Assembly: GCA_944391955.1 (NCBI GenBank)
Contig: CALXVG010000009.1
Coordinates: 1 to 38,431, forward strand
Reading direction: 5' to 3'
Length of the DNA stretch: 38,431 nt
Origin: an uncultured Clostridia bacterium
GTDB taxonomy: Bacteria; Bacillota; Clostridia; TANB77; CAG-508
Positions 25,515-34,905 of this stretch are shown piece by piece. The notes beneath the pieces were generated by a model, which ran no database searches, was not told the DNA's origin, and saw nothing but the letters and a program-made list of their open reading frames with translations. Every line of letters starts with the position of its first letter. Position 1 is the first letter of the stretch. Position numbers and translations under genes: made by a program.

Positions 25515-26901
25515 TAAAATTTCCTCCTTCTATACTTTTTGCGATTTCTCCAAACCACATACATTTTGAAGCTTTAATTAAAATTGTATCATTTGGTTTT
25601 ATGATTTTATTTAAATTTGCAATACATTCACTATTGTTATCAAAACTGTATGCATTTTTTAATCCCATTTTTTTTGCTTCTTCGGCAATAAATTTTGACA
25701 AATTTCCTACGGTAATTAATATATCAATATTATTTTTTACTACTTCTTTTCCTACTTTTCTATGTAATTCTTCAGAATATTCTCCTAACTCCAACATATC
25801 TCCTAATATTGCCACTCTTCTTTTAGCTCCTATCTTATTTAAAGTTTCTAATCCTGCTTTCATAGAATCATGATTAGCATTAAAATAATCATTTATTATT
25901 GTTAGATTATTTATTTTTGTTATTTCACTTCTTTTTCCAATATTTTGAAATTCACTTATTGCCTTTATTGTTTTTTCCATTTCAACTGATAATAAGTCTC
26001 CCACTGTGATTGCACATAAGCTATTTAATACACAATGTGAACCTGTTCCTGGAACAATAATTTTATATGTTTTGTCTTTTAGTATCATTTCGTATTCCGT
26101 ATTTTTTTCATTATATTTTATATTTTTTGCCATATATTTACTATCATTTTCAATACCGAATGTTATTTTATCAAAATCGTTTATTTCGGCATTATGCAAC
26201 ATATCATTATCATTATTTATTATTATTTTTCCATTATTTACTAATCCTTCTAAAATTTCTAATTTAGCTTTTAAAATATTTTCTCTTGAGCCTAAAATCC
26301 CTATATGTGCTGTGCCTACATTTGTAATAACTGCTATGGTTGGTTTTGCTATATGGGTTAATTCACTTATTTCTCCAAGATGATTCATTCCCATTTCTAC
26401 TATTGCTACTTCCACTTCATCATCCCAATCTAATATTGTAAGTGGAACGCCTATTGCATTATTATAGCTATTTTGTGGTTTTGCAGTATTATATTTTTGT
26501 GATAATACCGCCCATATCATTTCCTTTGTAGTAGTTTTACCTACACTTCCTGTAATTCCTATTACTGGTATATTATATAATTCTCTTTTATATATTGCCA
26601 ATTCTTGTACAGCTTTTATTACATCTTCTACTTCTATAATAATTTTATCTTTGTATTTTTCTATTATATCATCTGGTAAATTATATTCTGTAATACATCC
26701 ACTTGCTCCCTTTTCAAAACTTTCTACTATATATTTTGTTCCATCTCCTGTTTCAGGTTTTATAGAAATAAACATATCTCCCTTTTGTAGTTCTCTAGTA
26801 TCATTACAAAATCTAGTTATAATTTGATTGTTTCCTACCGATTTTACTATGCCATTGCAAAGTTTTTTTATAATTTCTATATTAAATTCATTTTTTTTCA
26901 T
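25507..26901 (-). CDS. murF: UDP-N-acetylmuramoyl-tripeptide--D-alanyl-D-alanine ligase
   Basis: The 464-aa Mur ligase has ATP-binding [15 protein letters not shown] (about 115-129) and [15 protein letters not shown] (about 310-324), the MurF-type acceptor loop. The central domain [11 protein letters not shown] (about 170) is typical of MurF. It joins D-Ala-D-Ala to the UDP-muramoyl tripeptide in the cytoplasm. AAGGAGAT precedes the ATG. It heads the murF-ddl-yqeK cluster. Confidence 0.95.
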   Translation of the reverse strand: MKKNEFNIEIIKKLCNGIVKSVGNNQIITRFCNDTRELQKGDMFISIKPETGDGTKYIVESFEKGASGCITEYNLPDDIIEKYKDKIIIEVEDVIKAVQELAIYKRELYNIPVIGITGSVGKTTTKEMIWAVLSQKYNTAKPQNSYNNAIGVPLTILDWDDEVEVAIVEMGMNHLGEISELTHIAKPTIAVITNVGTAHIGILGSRENILKAKLEILEGLVNNGKIIINNDNDMLHNAEINDFDKITFGIENDSKYMAKNIKYNEKNTEYEMILKDKTYKIIVPGTGSHCVLNSLCAITVGDLLSVEMEKTIKAISEFQNIGKRSEITKINNLTIINDYFNANHDSMKAGLETLNKIGAKRRVAILGDMLELGEYSEELHRKVGKEVVKNNIDILITVGNLSKFIAEEAKKMGLKNAYSFDNNSECIANLNKIIKPNDTILIKASKCMWFGEIAKSIEGGNFNE

Positions 26902-27064
26902 ATATATCTCCTTTTTTTATAGTATGCCATTATAATTTTATTGTTCCTATTTTATATCATTTTTACATATTTTTAAATAGTTTTAGGGTAATTTTATAAA
27001 TTTCTTAAGTATATTTTATTATTTCATTATTCTTTGAGCTTTAATGTTTTCAAGGTTTCTAAGG

Positions 27065-27093
27065 TTTACAAATACACCAAAATGTTGTATATT
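27065..27093 (+). promoter_or_regulatory. candidate promoter of the ttcA-like gene
   Basis: TTTACA (27065-27070), a 17-bp spacer and TATATT (27088-27093) lie just before the AAAGGTGAT ribosome binding site, implying an unusually short leader. The boxes fit, but the spacing to the gene is tight. Confidence 0.4.
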
Positions 27094-27109
27094 ATTAAAG
27101 GTGATAAAA

Positions 27110-27826
27110 ATGCAACGAATGTTAAGTTATATTAGAAAAGCAGTAGATGACTACAACATGATATCTGATGGAGATAAAATCGCTGTTGGTTTATCTGGTG
27201 GAAAGGATTCCATTACTCTACTTATGGGTTTAAAAGCACTACAAAGATTTTATGAAAAAAAATTTGAATTAATAGCGGTTTCTGTAAATCCTGGATTTGA
27301 TTTTTTTGATAGTAATTTATTGCAAAATATTTGTAATGAAATTGGTGTTCAATATATTGAAGAAAAATCTCATATTAAAGAAATTGTTTTTGATATAAGA
27401 CAAGAAAAAAATCCTTGTTCTCTTTGTGCTAATTTAAGACGAGGAATTTTAAATAGTATCGCTATTCGTGAAAATTGTAATAAAATAGCATTAGGTCATA
27501 ATGAAGATGATGTTTTGGAAACATTTTTTTTGAATCTTTTATATGGTGGTTCTATTGGTACTTTTGCACCTGTAAGCTATATGGATAGAACTGAAATCAC
27601 TTTAATTAGACCTTTAATTTATGCTCCTGAAAAAAGTATAAAAACTTTTGTTAAAAAGAATAATATTGTTGTTATGAATAAATGTTGCCCAATGGATGGG
27701 GTTTCAAAAAGAGAAGATATTAAAAACTTAATTTATAATTTGCAAAAAGATATTCCTAATGTTAAAACTAACATTTTTGGAGCAATTAAACGTAGTGATA
27801 TTAAAGGCTGGAAAAAAACTTTTTAA
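27110..27826 (+). CDS. TtcA-like tRNA 2-thiocytidine/thiolation enzyme
   Basis: The start is at 27110 (MQRMLSYIRKAV) with AAAGGTGAT upstream; an upstream in-frame ATG (27044) encodes no conserved sequence. The 238-aa protein has the PP-loop VGLSGGKDSITLL (about 27-39), a CxxC in NPCSLCANLRRG (about 102-113) and GHNEDDVLETFFLN (about 128-141). A third Cys region, NKCCPMDG, follows near 205. The pattern is that of iron-sulfur TtcA/TtuA-type enzymes that thiolate tRNA. The exact modified base is inferred. Confidence 0.8.
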   Translation: MQRMLSYIRKAVDDYNMISDGDKIAVGLSGGKDSITLLMGLKALQRFYEKKFELIAVSVNPGFDFFDSNLLQNICNEIGVQYIEEKSHIKEIVFDIRQEKNPCSLCANLRRGILNSIAIRENCNKIALGHNEDDVLETFFLNLLYGGSIGTFAPVSYMDRTEITLIRPLIYAPEKSIKTFVKKNNIVVMNKCCPMDGVSKREDIKNLIYNLQKDIPNVKTNIFGAIKRSDIKGWKKTF

Positions 27827-27856
27827 AAATAGGTCATCATACAATGACCTATTTTT
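27825..27856. terminator. bidirectional terminator between the convergent ttcA-like and pgm genes
   Basis: AAAAATAGGTCAT and ATGACCTATTTTT form a perfect 13-bp stem with the loop CATACA and A/T tails usable from both sides. Confidence 0.88.
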
Positions 27857-27862
27857 ATTTAA

Positions 27863-29584
27863 TTATTTTGTATATTCTCTCATTACTTCTGTTAATTCTT
27901 CTAAATCTTTTTTTGCATTGTTTACACTGTCTGATTTTATTCCCATATAAAATTTTATTTTTGGTTCTGTTCCAGAAGGTCTTACTGCACACCAGCAATC
28001 ATTTTCTAAAGAATATCTTAGTACATTTGATTTTGGTAAATCAATATCTTTTTCTTCTCCTGTCTCTAAATCTTTTTCTTTTCCTGTACTAACATCCATT
28101 ATCTTTAGTACTTTATATTTGCCTAATTTTGTTGGTGGATTATTTCTCATTTTTGTCATCATATTTTGTATTTTTTCTGCACCATCAATTCCTTCTAAAG
28201 TTACTGGAATTTGTCCTTCTAAATAATATCCATATTTTTCATACATTTTTAACAATGCATCCCATAATGTTAAATTTTGTAATTTATAATATGCTGCAAT
28301 TTCACAAAGCATCATATCTGCTATTATTCCATCTTTATCTCTAGCATGATTTCCAATTAAGCATCCATAGCTTTCTTCAAATCCCATTACTGAATTATAT
28401 GTGTGTTCTGTTTCAAATTTTCTTATTTTTGCAGCAATATTTTTAAATCCTGTTAAAACTTCAAACATCTTTATTCCATTATGTTCACATATCTGGTTCG
28501 TCATATTTGAAGAAACTATTGTTTTAATTAATGCTGGATTTTCTGGTAATAATCCTTTTTCCTTTTTTTGTGAAATTAAATATTCGGCTATGACTAAACC
28601 TATCATATTTCCATTTAGCGCAATATATTCTCCATTATGTTTTACAAATACTCCTATTCTATCTGCATCTGGGTCATTTGCTAAAACTATGTCTGCATTA
28701 ACTTCTTTTGCTAGTTTTAGAGCATATTCAAATGCTTTAGGATCTTCTGGATTAGGATAACTTACTGTTGGAAAGTCTCCATTTGGTTCTTCTTGTTCTT
28801 TTACAATATATACATTTTTTAATCCCATATCTGCAAAAAGTGCTTTTGCAATTTTTCCTCCTGTGCCATGTAATGGTGTATATACTACTGTTAATTTGTC
28901 TGCTGCTTGTTTTATTGCATCTTTATTAATTATATTTTTTTGAATTTCTTTTAAATATACATCATCAAATTCTTTTTCTATAACGTTAAATAAGCCTTTC
29001 TTTACTGCTTCATCTTTTGTTATTGTTTTTATTTTTGAAAAGTCTGTAATATTATTTACTTCTGTTATTATTTCTTTGTCAGTTGGTTCTGTGATTTGTC
29101 CTCCATCTTCCCAATATACTTTATATCCATTGTATTTTGGTGGATTATGACTAGCTGTTACTACAATTCCTGCTATACAGTTTAATTTTCTTACAGCAAA
29201 TGATAATTCTGGTGTTGGTCTTAATGATTCAAATATATATGTTTTTATACCATTTGCATTTAATATTAAAGCTGCTTGTTCACTAAATTCTGTAGACATA
29301 TGTCTTGAATCATATGCTATTGCAACGCCTCTCTCTTCTCCACCTTTTTTTAATATATATTCTGCTAAACCTTGAGAAGCTTTTCCTACAGTATATTTAT
29401 TCATTCTGTTTGTTCCAACTCCTACGATTCCTCTTAGTCCAGCTGTTCCGAATTCTAAATCTTTATAGAATCTTTCTTTTTTTTCATTTTCATTATTTTT
29501 TATTTTTTCTAATTCTGCTTTTGTTTCATTATCAAATAATTCATTTGTATACCATTCTTCAAACTTTTCTTGATATCTTTCCAT
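27863..29584 (-). CDS. phosphoglucomutase/phosphomannomutase (PgcA-like)
   Basis: The start is at 29584 (MERYQEKFEEWY) after AAAGGGA; a longer frame runs back to 29665 but overlaps the upstream gene and adds no conserved residues. The 573-aa alpha-D-phosphohexomutase has the phosphoserine loop TASHNPPKYNGYK (about 139-151), metal loop DPDADRIG (about 305-312), sugar loop GFEESYG (about 403) and phosphate loop RPSGTEPK (about 538). It interconverts hexose 6- and 1-phosphates for cell-envelope sugars. It pairs with the adjoining nucleotidyltransferase, 16 bases away. Confidence 0.9.
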   Translation of the reverse strand: MERYQEKFEEWYTNELFDNETKAELEKIKNNENEKKERFYKDLEFGTAGLRGIVGVGTNRMNKYTVGKASQGLAEYILKKGGEERGVAIAYDSRHMSTEFSEQAALILNANGIKTYIFESLRPTPELSFAVRKLNCIAGIVVTASHNPPKYNGYKVYWEDGGQITEPTDKEIITEVNNITDFSKIKTITKDEAVKKGLFNVIEKEFDDVYLKEIQKNIINKDAIKQAADKLTVVYTPLHGTGGKIAKALFADMGLKNVYIVKEQEEPNGDFPTVSYPNPEDPKAFEYALKLAKEVNADIVLANDPDADRIGVFVKHNGEYIALNGNMIGLVIAEYLISQKKEKGLLPENPALIKTIVSSNMTNQICEHNGIKMFEVLTGFKNIAAKIRKFETEHTYNSVMGFEESYGCLIGNHARDKDGIIADMMLCEIAAYYKLQNLTLWDALLKMYEKYGYYLEGQIPVTLEGIDGAEKIQNMMTKMRNNPPTKLGKYKVLKIMDVSTGKEKDLETGEEKDIDLPKSNVLRYSLENDCWCAVRPSGTEPKIKFYMGIKSDSVNNAKKDLEELTEVMREYTK

Positions 29585-29600
29585 TATTATTCCCTTTCTA

Positions 29601-30842
29601 TTAAATATTGTAATATTTTTTATATAATTCTCTTGCTGTTTCTGGACTATCCACACCTTCTGCATTTTTTACAGGTGCAAATTCATTTTCTCTGCTTCCT
29701 CTTAAAATTCCCATTCTATCTATTTTTTCAAAAGCGTCAAAAATGAAACTTTCAAATTTATAGCAATTTGGTTCTGTTGGTTTAATTGTATTTCCTTCTG
29801 TGTCTATATATGTAGCTTTTTTAAAAGCTGTATGATATGGTAATTTATCATTTCCTATTTTTTCTATTGCTTTAATATTAAATAAATTACAATTTATATG
29901 TGACTCTCCAAATTTTAATTCTCCGTTTTCGTCTGTTTCTTCTGCCATTTCTTCACTAATTTCTGTGTATTCAACAACACTTGGTCTTCCATCTCTTTTG
30001 CAAAAAACTCCTACTTTTTCTTTTGGATTTGCTTTCACTATTGATTTTCCTGTTGCAAGTACCCCTTCTGAAACTGAATATCCTATCATTAATTCGTCTG
30101 TCATTTGTACAAGTGGATTATCAATTGGTCCTATAAAAATCCATTCAATATTTTTTGTTTTTAAATCTTCAACAACATTGTTTTTAAACATTGCTTCGAA
30201 TATTCCACCATGTCCATCTGCTGCTTCTTTTATCAATCCCTCTTCTGTTAAAAGTATCTTTCCATTTTTATCTATCATTGGGATTTCACCTTGTTTAAAA
30301 AATTTTACAGCTTCTTTTGGATATCCAAAATAGTTGTTTTCTTCAAAGAATTTTACAGTATCATTATTGTTTTCTTTACTTGTCATTATGTACCATGGTG
30401 TTATTACATTATATTCTATTTGAAGTTTTTTTAATTTATCACATAAAATTTCAAATAAAGACTTGTCTGGATTTATGCCTAGTTTAAATGTTCCTTTTGG
30501 TCCATTATGTCCTAATCTCGTTCCCTGTCCTCCTGCCATTGTAATTACTGCATATTTACCACTTTTCAAAACTTCTTTGCCCTTTTGTACATAATTTTGT
30601 TTTTGTTCTTCTGTTAATTTTGCTTCATCAACATATTCAATAGGCTCGATTTTTTGTCCTGATGTTATTTTTGTGCTATTGATTCCTTTGTATAAATTTT
30701 CTAATTGTTTAAAATCTATACTTAGAATTTCTCTAAGTAATTCTTCCTTTTTTTCTTCTGTTAAATTTTCATAAAAATTTAATAAGTGCTCTTGATTATA
30801 TTCTTGTAAAGTTCTTTTTGCTTCTAAATATTTTTCTTCCAA
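29601..30842 (-). CDS. UDPGP-family UDP-sugar pyrophosphorylase (eukaryote-like UAP/UGP type)
   Basis: The 413-aa protein has the nucleotide-binding motif MAGGQGTRLGHNGPKGTF (about 99-116), followed by PWYIMTSKENN (about 149), GHGGIF (about 208) and FIGPIDNPL. This is the UDPGP type I family (like UAP1), which makes UDP-sugars such as UDP-N-acetylglucosamine from a sugar-1-phosphate. The start codon is TTG at 30840-30842 with AGGAGG seven bases before. It is upstream of, and probably cotranscribed with, the mutase that would supply its substrate. Confidence 0.87.
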   Translation of the reverse strand: MEEKYLEAKRTLQEYNQEHLLNFYENLTEEKKEELLREILSIDFKQLENLYKGINSTKITSGQKIEPIEYVDEAKLTEEQKQNYVQKGKEVLKSGKYAVITMAGGQGTRLGHNGPKGTFKLGINPDKSLFEILCDKLKKLQIEYNVITPWYIMTSKENNNDTVKFFEENNYFGYPKEAVKFFKQGEIPMIDKNGKILLTEEGLIKEAADGHGGIFEAMFKNNVVEDLKTKNIEWIFIGPIDNPLVQMTDELMIGYSVSEGVLATGKSIVKANPKEKVGVFCKRDGRPSVVEYTEISEEMAEETDENGELKFGESHINCNLFNIKAIEKIGNDKLPYHTAFKKATYIDTEGNTIKPTEPNCYKFESFIFDAFEKIDRMGILRGSRENEFAPVKNAEGVDSPETARELYKKYYNI

Positions 30843-30921
30843 AAAAATCCCTCCTTTTTTCTAAGAACCACTATATATCAAAAAAATTCATTAGTCAAAT
30901 TTTAGAGGGATTAATAGAAAA

Positions 30922-30950
30922 AAAATCAACTCTCTTATAAGAGTTGATTT
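30922..30950 (-). terminator. terminator of the unknown gene 30956-31492
   Basis: ATCAACTCT and AGAGTTGAT form a 9-bp stem, extended by flanking A/T pairs, followed on the minus strand by a run of eight T. It lies just after the stop. Confidence 0.85.
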
Positions 30951-30955
30951 TAAAT

Positions 30956-31492
30956 TTAATTAATTTTTATTTTTGCTTTTTTCCTTTCAAATACTTCTTC
31001 TATTTTATGCTCACCTGAAGTATTAAATATTATTTCATGAGTATCCAATATATCTGCTATATTGTCATTAAATATTCCAACCTCATAAAAATCCATTATA
31101 AAAATAGTTGTACTTTCATTGTAATTATGCTTTGCAAAAAATTTTTCTAAAAAGTCATGCATCATATTTATATATTCTTTATTACCATTTACAATTATAA
31201 TATTCTCTTTATCTTTTTCAATTTTTTCTTTTAAAATTTTTTCTACATTTACATATTTATTTGTTTTGTTTTCCCTCCATCTGATATTTAAAATTTTTCT
31301 TTTTTGCTCTTCTTTTATAAGTGTTCTTTCTAAAACTAGTTCTATATTATTTTCATAATTATTTTCCAAAAATGTGATGAATTTTACTCCATTTTCTACT
31401 TGTTTGTTTATGAATGGCATTACCATTGTTGCGAAATGCATGTCATTTATATAAAAACTACATGATTTCTTTATTGCACATTTTCTTTCCAT
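30956..31492 (-). CDS. unknown 178-aa protein, possibly MEDS/DcmR-like sensory fold
   Basis: The start is at 31492 (MERKCAIKKSC) behind AGGAGG seven bases upstream, rather than the longer frame from 31543 that overlaps the promoter. No membrane segment or catalytic motif is apparent. The N-terminal half (HFATMVMPFINKQVENGVKF, then two segments like NIIIVNGN and TIFIMDFYEVG) vaguely recalls the MEDS/DcmR-type sensory domain; this is a weak impression only. The gene is single and divergent from spoIIR. Confidence 0.6.
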   Translation of the reverse strand: MERKCAIKKSCSFYINDMHFATMVMPFINKQVENGVKFITFLENNYENNIELVLERTLIKEEQKRKILNIRWRENKTNKYVNVEKILKEKIEKDKENIIIVNGNKEYINMMHDFLEKFFAKHNYNESTTIFIMDFYEVGIFNDNIADILDTHEIIFNTSGEHKIEEVFERKKAKIKIN

Positions 31493-31514
31493 ACTAGTTC
31501 CTCCTACTTGGTAA

Positions 31515-31543
31515 ATTTTATCATTGTTTTTATTGCAAGTCAA
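31515..31543 (-). promoter_or_regulatory. promoter of the unknown gene 30956-31492
   Basis: The minus strand has TTGACT (31538-31543), a 17-bp spacer and TAAAAT (31515-31520). Confidence 0.65.
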
Positions 31544-31698
31544 TATAAATCGTATCTCTTATTTCGACAAATCCTACGGATTTAATCGTTTCACATTTTT
31601 TTTTGCTTTTTTGATGTATATATTTTTAAAAATGGTTAATAATTTATTTAAAGAAATTTTTTGACATATTTTTATTTAATTTCTAATGGAGGTTTATA

Positions 31699-32364
31699 AT
31701 GAGATTTATTACAAAAAATTTATTTAAAATAAATTGGAAACGTTTTTTTATTTTAATGTTCCCATTAATTATATATATTTTTATATGCGCTGTTTCTTAT
31801 AGTCAAGCTGTTTGTGAAAACATTGCAGATAATGTTTTCAGACTACATGTTATCGCAAATAGCGATTCTACTGAAGATCAAAACTTAAAATTATTAGTAC
31901 GTGATAACATATTAGAATATATTAATTCTATATCTGACAGTATATCTTCTAAAGAAGATTTAATATCTGTTTTAGAGGAAAATTTACCTGTGTTAGAAGA
32001 AATTGCTAAAAATACTATTTTAGAAAACGGATATTCTTATGATGTTTCTCTTGAAATTGGCAATTTTTCTTTTCCTACCAAAAACTATGGAGATATTACT
32101 CTTCCTCCTGGATATTATGATGCCTTAAGAGTAAAAATTGGCAAAGCCGAAGGACAAAATTGGTGGTGTGTAATGTTTCCTCCTCTTTGTTTTGTTGATG
32201 TTACAACTGGCATAGTTCCTGAAGATTCAAAGGAAATTTTAAAAGAAAATCTTTCAGCCGAGGAATTTGATTTGATTTCTGATACTTCAAATTCTAATAC
32301 ACATTTCAAATTTAAAATTGTAGAAGTATTGCAAAATTTTAATATAAGTGGTATATTTATGTAG
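31699..32364 (+). CDS. spoIIR: stage II sporulation protein R (SpoIIR)
   Basis: The 221-aa protein has an N-terminal membrane segment (about 15-37) that exports it, and the conserved FRLHVIANSDSTEDQNLKL (about 47-65) plus VRDNIL. The later PPGYYDALRVKIGKAEGQNW and WCVMFPPLCFVD segments (about 136-175) are diagnostic. In sporulating Firmicutes it is made in the forespore under sigma F and triggers SpoIIGA to activate sigma E in the mother cell. TGGAGGT precedes the ATG. Its presence supports a sporulating lifestyle. Confidence 0.92.
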   Translation: MRFITKNLFKINWKRFFILMFPLIIYIFICAVSYSQAVCENIADNVFRLHVIANSDSTEDQNLKLLVRDNILEYINSISDSISSKEDLISVLEENLPVLEEIAKNTILENGYSYDVSLEIGNFSFPTKNYGDITLPPGYYDALRVKIGKAEGQNWWCVMFPPLCFVDVTTGIVPEDSKEILKENLSAEEFDLISDTSNSNTHFKFKIVEVLQNFNISGIFM

Positions 32365-32366
32365 TA

Positions 32367-32390
32367 AATAGGGTGTATATACACTCTATT
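32367..32390 (+). terminator. possible terminator between spoIIR and murA
   Basis: AATAGGGTGT pairs with ACACTCTATT (one G-T) around the loop ATAT and is followed by TTCTATATTATATTTATT. It is a moderate stem; it could separate spoIIR from murA, which would then need its own promoter nearby. Confidence 0.5.
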
Positions 32391-32420
32391 TTCTATATTA
32401 TATTTATTCTGGAGGAACTT

Positions 32421-33680
32421 ATGGAGAAGTTAGTTATTACTGGTGGCACACCTCTAAATGGTGAGGTTGATATCATTGGAGCAAAAAATTCAGCAATTGC
32501 TATTTTACCTGCAACATTATTATCAAATGGTATTTTTACATTACATAATGTCCCAAATATTATTGATGTGAGATTATCTTGTCAAATCTTAGAAGCCATT
32601 GGTTCCAAAATCACATGGGTTGATAATAATACATTAATTATAGATAATAAAGATGTACACAGTACGAAAGTTCCTTTAGATCTAACTAGTAAATTTAGAG
32701 CTTCTTATTATTTAATTGGTTCATTACTTAGTAAATATGGTCAAATTGAAGTTGGATTACCTGGTGGTTGCAACTTAGGAGTTCGTCCAATTGACCAACA
32801 TATAAAAGGTTTTGAAGCATTAGGCGCTGAAGCTAATATATCACAAGGGAAAATTTCTTTAAAAGCAAAGAAATTAGTTGGAACTAATATTTACATGGAC
32901 ATTATTTCTGTTGGTGCTACTATTAATATTATGATTGGTAGTGTTCTTGCACATGGAATTACTACAATTGAAAATGCTGCCAAAGAGCCTCATGTTGTAG
33001 ATGTTGCAAATTTTCTTAATTCTATGGGGGCAGATATAAGAGGGGCTGGTACAGATATTATAAAAATTAATGGTGTAAAAACTTTAAAAGATAATTGTAC
33101 ATATTCTGTTGTTCCTGACCAAATTGAAGCTGGTACATTTATGCTTGCTGCCATTGCTTCAAGAGGTAATATTCTAATTAAGAATTGTATTCCCGAACAC
33201 TTAGATTCACTAATATCAAAAATTTCTGAAATCGGTGGTAAGGTTGAGATTTCTGATGATACAATACGAGTTTCTGCTACTCAAAGACCTACTGGAACTA
33301 CAATAAAAACATTACCTTATCCTGGATTTCCAACAGATTTACAACCTCAGATGGGTGTTGTTCTTTCCATTGCTGAAGGGACAAGTATTATAAATGAATC
33401 TATTTGGGATTCAAGATTTCAGTATACTGCTGAACTTAATAAGATGGGAGCTAACATCGCTGCACACGATAGAACGGCTTTTTTTGAAGGTGTAAAACAT
33501 CTTTCAGGTGCACCTGTTTATGCAACTGATTTGCGTGCAGGAGCTGCTCTTGTAATTGCCGGAATTATATCTAATGGAACTACGGAAATATATAATTTAA
33601 GGCACATTGACCGTGGCTATGAAAATATTGAAGAAAAATTCAATCGCCTTGGTGCAAAAATCAAAAGAATTCAAGAATAA
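32421..33680 (+). CDS. murA: UDP-N-acetylglucosamine 1-carboxyvinyltransferase
   Basis: The start is at 32421 (MEKLVITGGTPLNG) behind GGAGGAA. The 419-aa enolpyruvyl transferase catalyses the first committed step of peptidoglycan synthesis. Diagnostic motifs are GAKNSAIAILPA (about 20-31), GGCNLGVRPIDQHIKGFEAL (about 115-135) with the catalytic Cys in GGC, and FPTDLQPQMG (about 302-311). With Cys present the enzyme should be fosfomycin-sensitive in principle. The length is normal. Confidence 0.95.
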   Translation: MEKLVITGGTPLNGEVDIIGAKNSAIAILPATLLSNGIFTLHNVPNIIDVRLSCQILEAIGSKITWVDNNTLIIDNKDVHSTKVPLDLTSKFRASYYLIGSLLSKYGQIEVGLPGGCNLGVRPIDQHIKGFEALGAEANISQGKISLKAKKLVGTNIYMDIISVGATINIMIGSVLAHGITTIENAAKEPHVVDVANFLNSMGADIRGAGTDIIKINGVKTLKDNCTYSVVPDQIEAGTFMLAAIASRGNILIKNCIPEHLDSLISKISEIGGKVEISDDTIRVSATQRPTGTTIKTLPYPGFPTDLQPQMGVVLSIAEGTSIINESIWDSRFQYTAELNKMGANIAAHDRTAFFEGVKHLSGAPVYATDLRAGAALVIAGIISNGTTEIYNLRHIDRGYENIEEKFNRLGAKIKRIQE

Positions 33681-33691
33681 AGGTGAATATA

Positions 33692-34477
33692 ATGTTTAAA
33701 TGTTGTAGTCTATATAGTGGTAGTAGTGGTAATAGTTTTTTAATTCAATCTAACCATACTAAAATTCTTGTTGATGCTGGAGTCAGCTGCAGAAAGATTG
33801 AAACTGCATTAAATAATTTAGATATATCTCCAGCTGATATACATGCAATATTGATTACTCATGAGCATATAGATCATACTAAAGGATTGGGAATACTATC
33901 TTCAAAATATAATATTCCTATTTATGCTAATGAAAAAACTTGGGGAAATATTAACTGTAATAAAATTTTAGATGAAAATAGAAAAATTTTTATAAATAAC
34001 AAAAAATTTGATATAGAAGATTTAACTATATTACCTTTTTCAACTCCTCATGATGCTGCTGACCCTTGTGGTTTCAATATTTATAAAGATACAAAAAAAA
34101 TTAGTATTGCTACTGATTTAGGAAATATTACTAAAGATGTTTTTGATAAATTAGAAAATAGTTCTTTAATAATGTTAGAATCTAATTATGATATGAATAT
34201 TTTAAAATATTCTCCCTATCCATATAATTTAAAAAGGAGAATTGCCAGTGCTATTGGTCATTTAGAAAATTGTATGGCAGGGAAAACTATTGCAAGATTG
34301 GCAGATTCTGGATTAAAAAACGCTGTTCTTATACATCTTAGTAAAGAAAACAACTTTCCAGAACTTGCTTATAAAACTGTTATAGAGGAACTAGAAAAAA
34401 ATACTATTAATAAGAATAATATAAAAATAAATGTTGCTCCCCGAGATAATCCTAGTGCATTTATACAAGTCGTTTAA
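33692..34477 (+). CDS. metallo-beta-lactamase-fold hydrolase, YycJ/WalJ-like
   Basis: The ATG at 33692 follows AAGGTGA; a GTG nine bases upstream is less likely. The 261-aa protein begins MFKCCSLYSGSSGNSFLIQS. The metal-binding motif ITHEHIDHTKGL (about 60-71) is HxHxDH, with later Asp (ATDLGN) and His residues as in the family. YycJ/WalJ proteins are predicted exonucleases involved in mismatch repair in Firmicutes. Only 11 bases separate it from murA. Function is assigned by family. Confidence 0.85.
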   Translation: MFKCCSLYSGSSGNSFLIQSNHTKILVDAGVSCRKIETALNNLDISPADIHAILITHEHIDHTKGLGILSSKYNIPIYANEKTWGNINCNKILDENRKIFINNKKFDIEDLTILPFSTPHDAADPCGFNIYKDTKKISIATDLGNITKDVFDKLENSSLIMLESNYDMNILKYSPYPYNLKRRIASAIGHLENCMAGKTIARLADSGLKNAVLIHLSKENNFPELAYKTVIEELEKNTINKNNIKINVAPRDNPSAFIQVV

Positions 34478-34484
34478 AATTTTT

Positions 34485-34528
34485 AAGAACTATCCTATGT
34501 TTAACCAAACCTTAAGATAGTTCTTTTT
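34485..34528 (+). terminator. terminator of the murA-yycJ-like unit
   Basis: AAGAACTATC and GATAGTTCTT form a 10-bp perfect stem around a 21-base loop, followed by TTT. Confidence 0.8.
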
Positions 34529-34905
34529 AAGAAAAAAATATTATGTAGAAAGAAATTAAGGAAAGATTATAAAATATGTAGAAAATATCTATATTTATTT
34601 TTTGGGCTACTGTAAAATAATATTGATATTTTCTACACAATTAAAAACATGTTAATTGTGGTTTACTAACCCTATAAAAATATTTTTTTGGAAATTAAGA
34701 TTTTCTGAATAATTTTGAAAATTTTTAGATATTTTTAGATAATAACTTAATAAGATTTCTTCTGTCCTATCATCGAATCTTACTTAATTAAAATTTGATA
34801 ATAAAATATTGAAATAAATATTGAGAAATTAAATATCATCTTGTACTCCAAATTAAATTTATGAAAATATAATACTATACTTTTTGTCAAAAGTCAAGAA
34901 AAACT
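34529..34905. other. 377-bp gene-free stretch between convergent genes, with several inverted repeats
   Basis: I find no credible open reading frame. Visible pairings are a perfect 12-bp inverted repeat (GTAGAAAATATC 34578-34589, GATATTTTCTAC 34625-34636). A perfect 9-bp hairpin adjoins it (CACAATTAA 34636-34644, TTAATTGTG 34652-34660). A 7-bp pair also occurs (TAAGATT 34751-34757, AATCTTA 34776-34782). It could hold an unknown RNA or decayed sequence. Confidence 0.5.

Noticed and set aside
31616..31643. Possible sigma F promoter for spoIIR (GTATA then GGTTAATAAT)
   Set aside because: The spacer (13 bases) and the -10 part do not fit the known consensus well.
34478..34905. A possible toxin-antitoxin or small ORF in the gap downstream of the yycJ-like gene
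   Set aside because: All frames are broken by stops within a few codons or lack ribosome binding sites.
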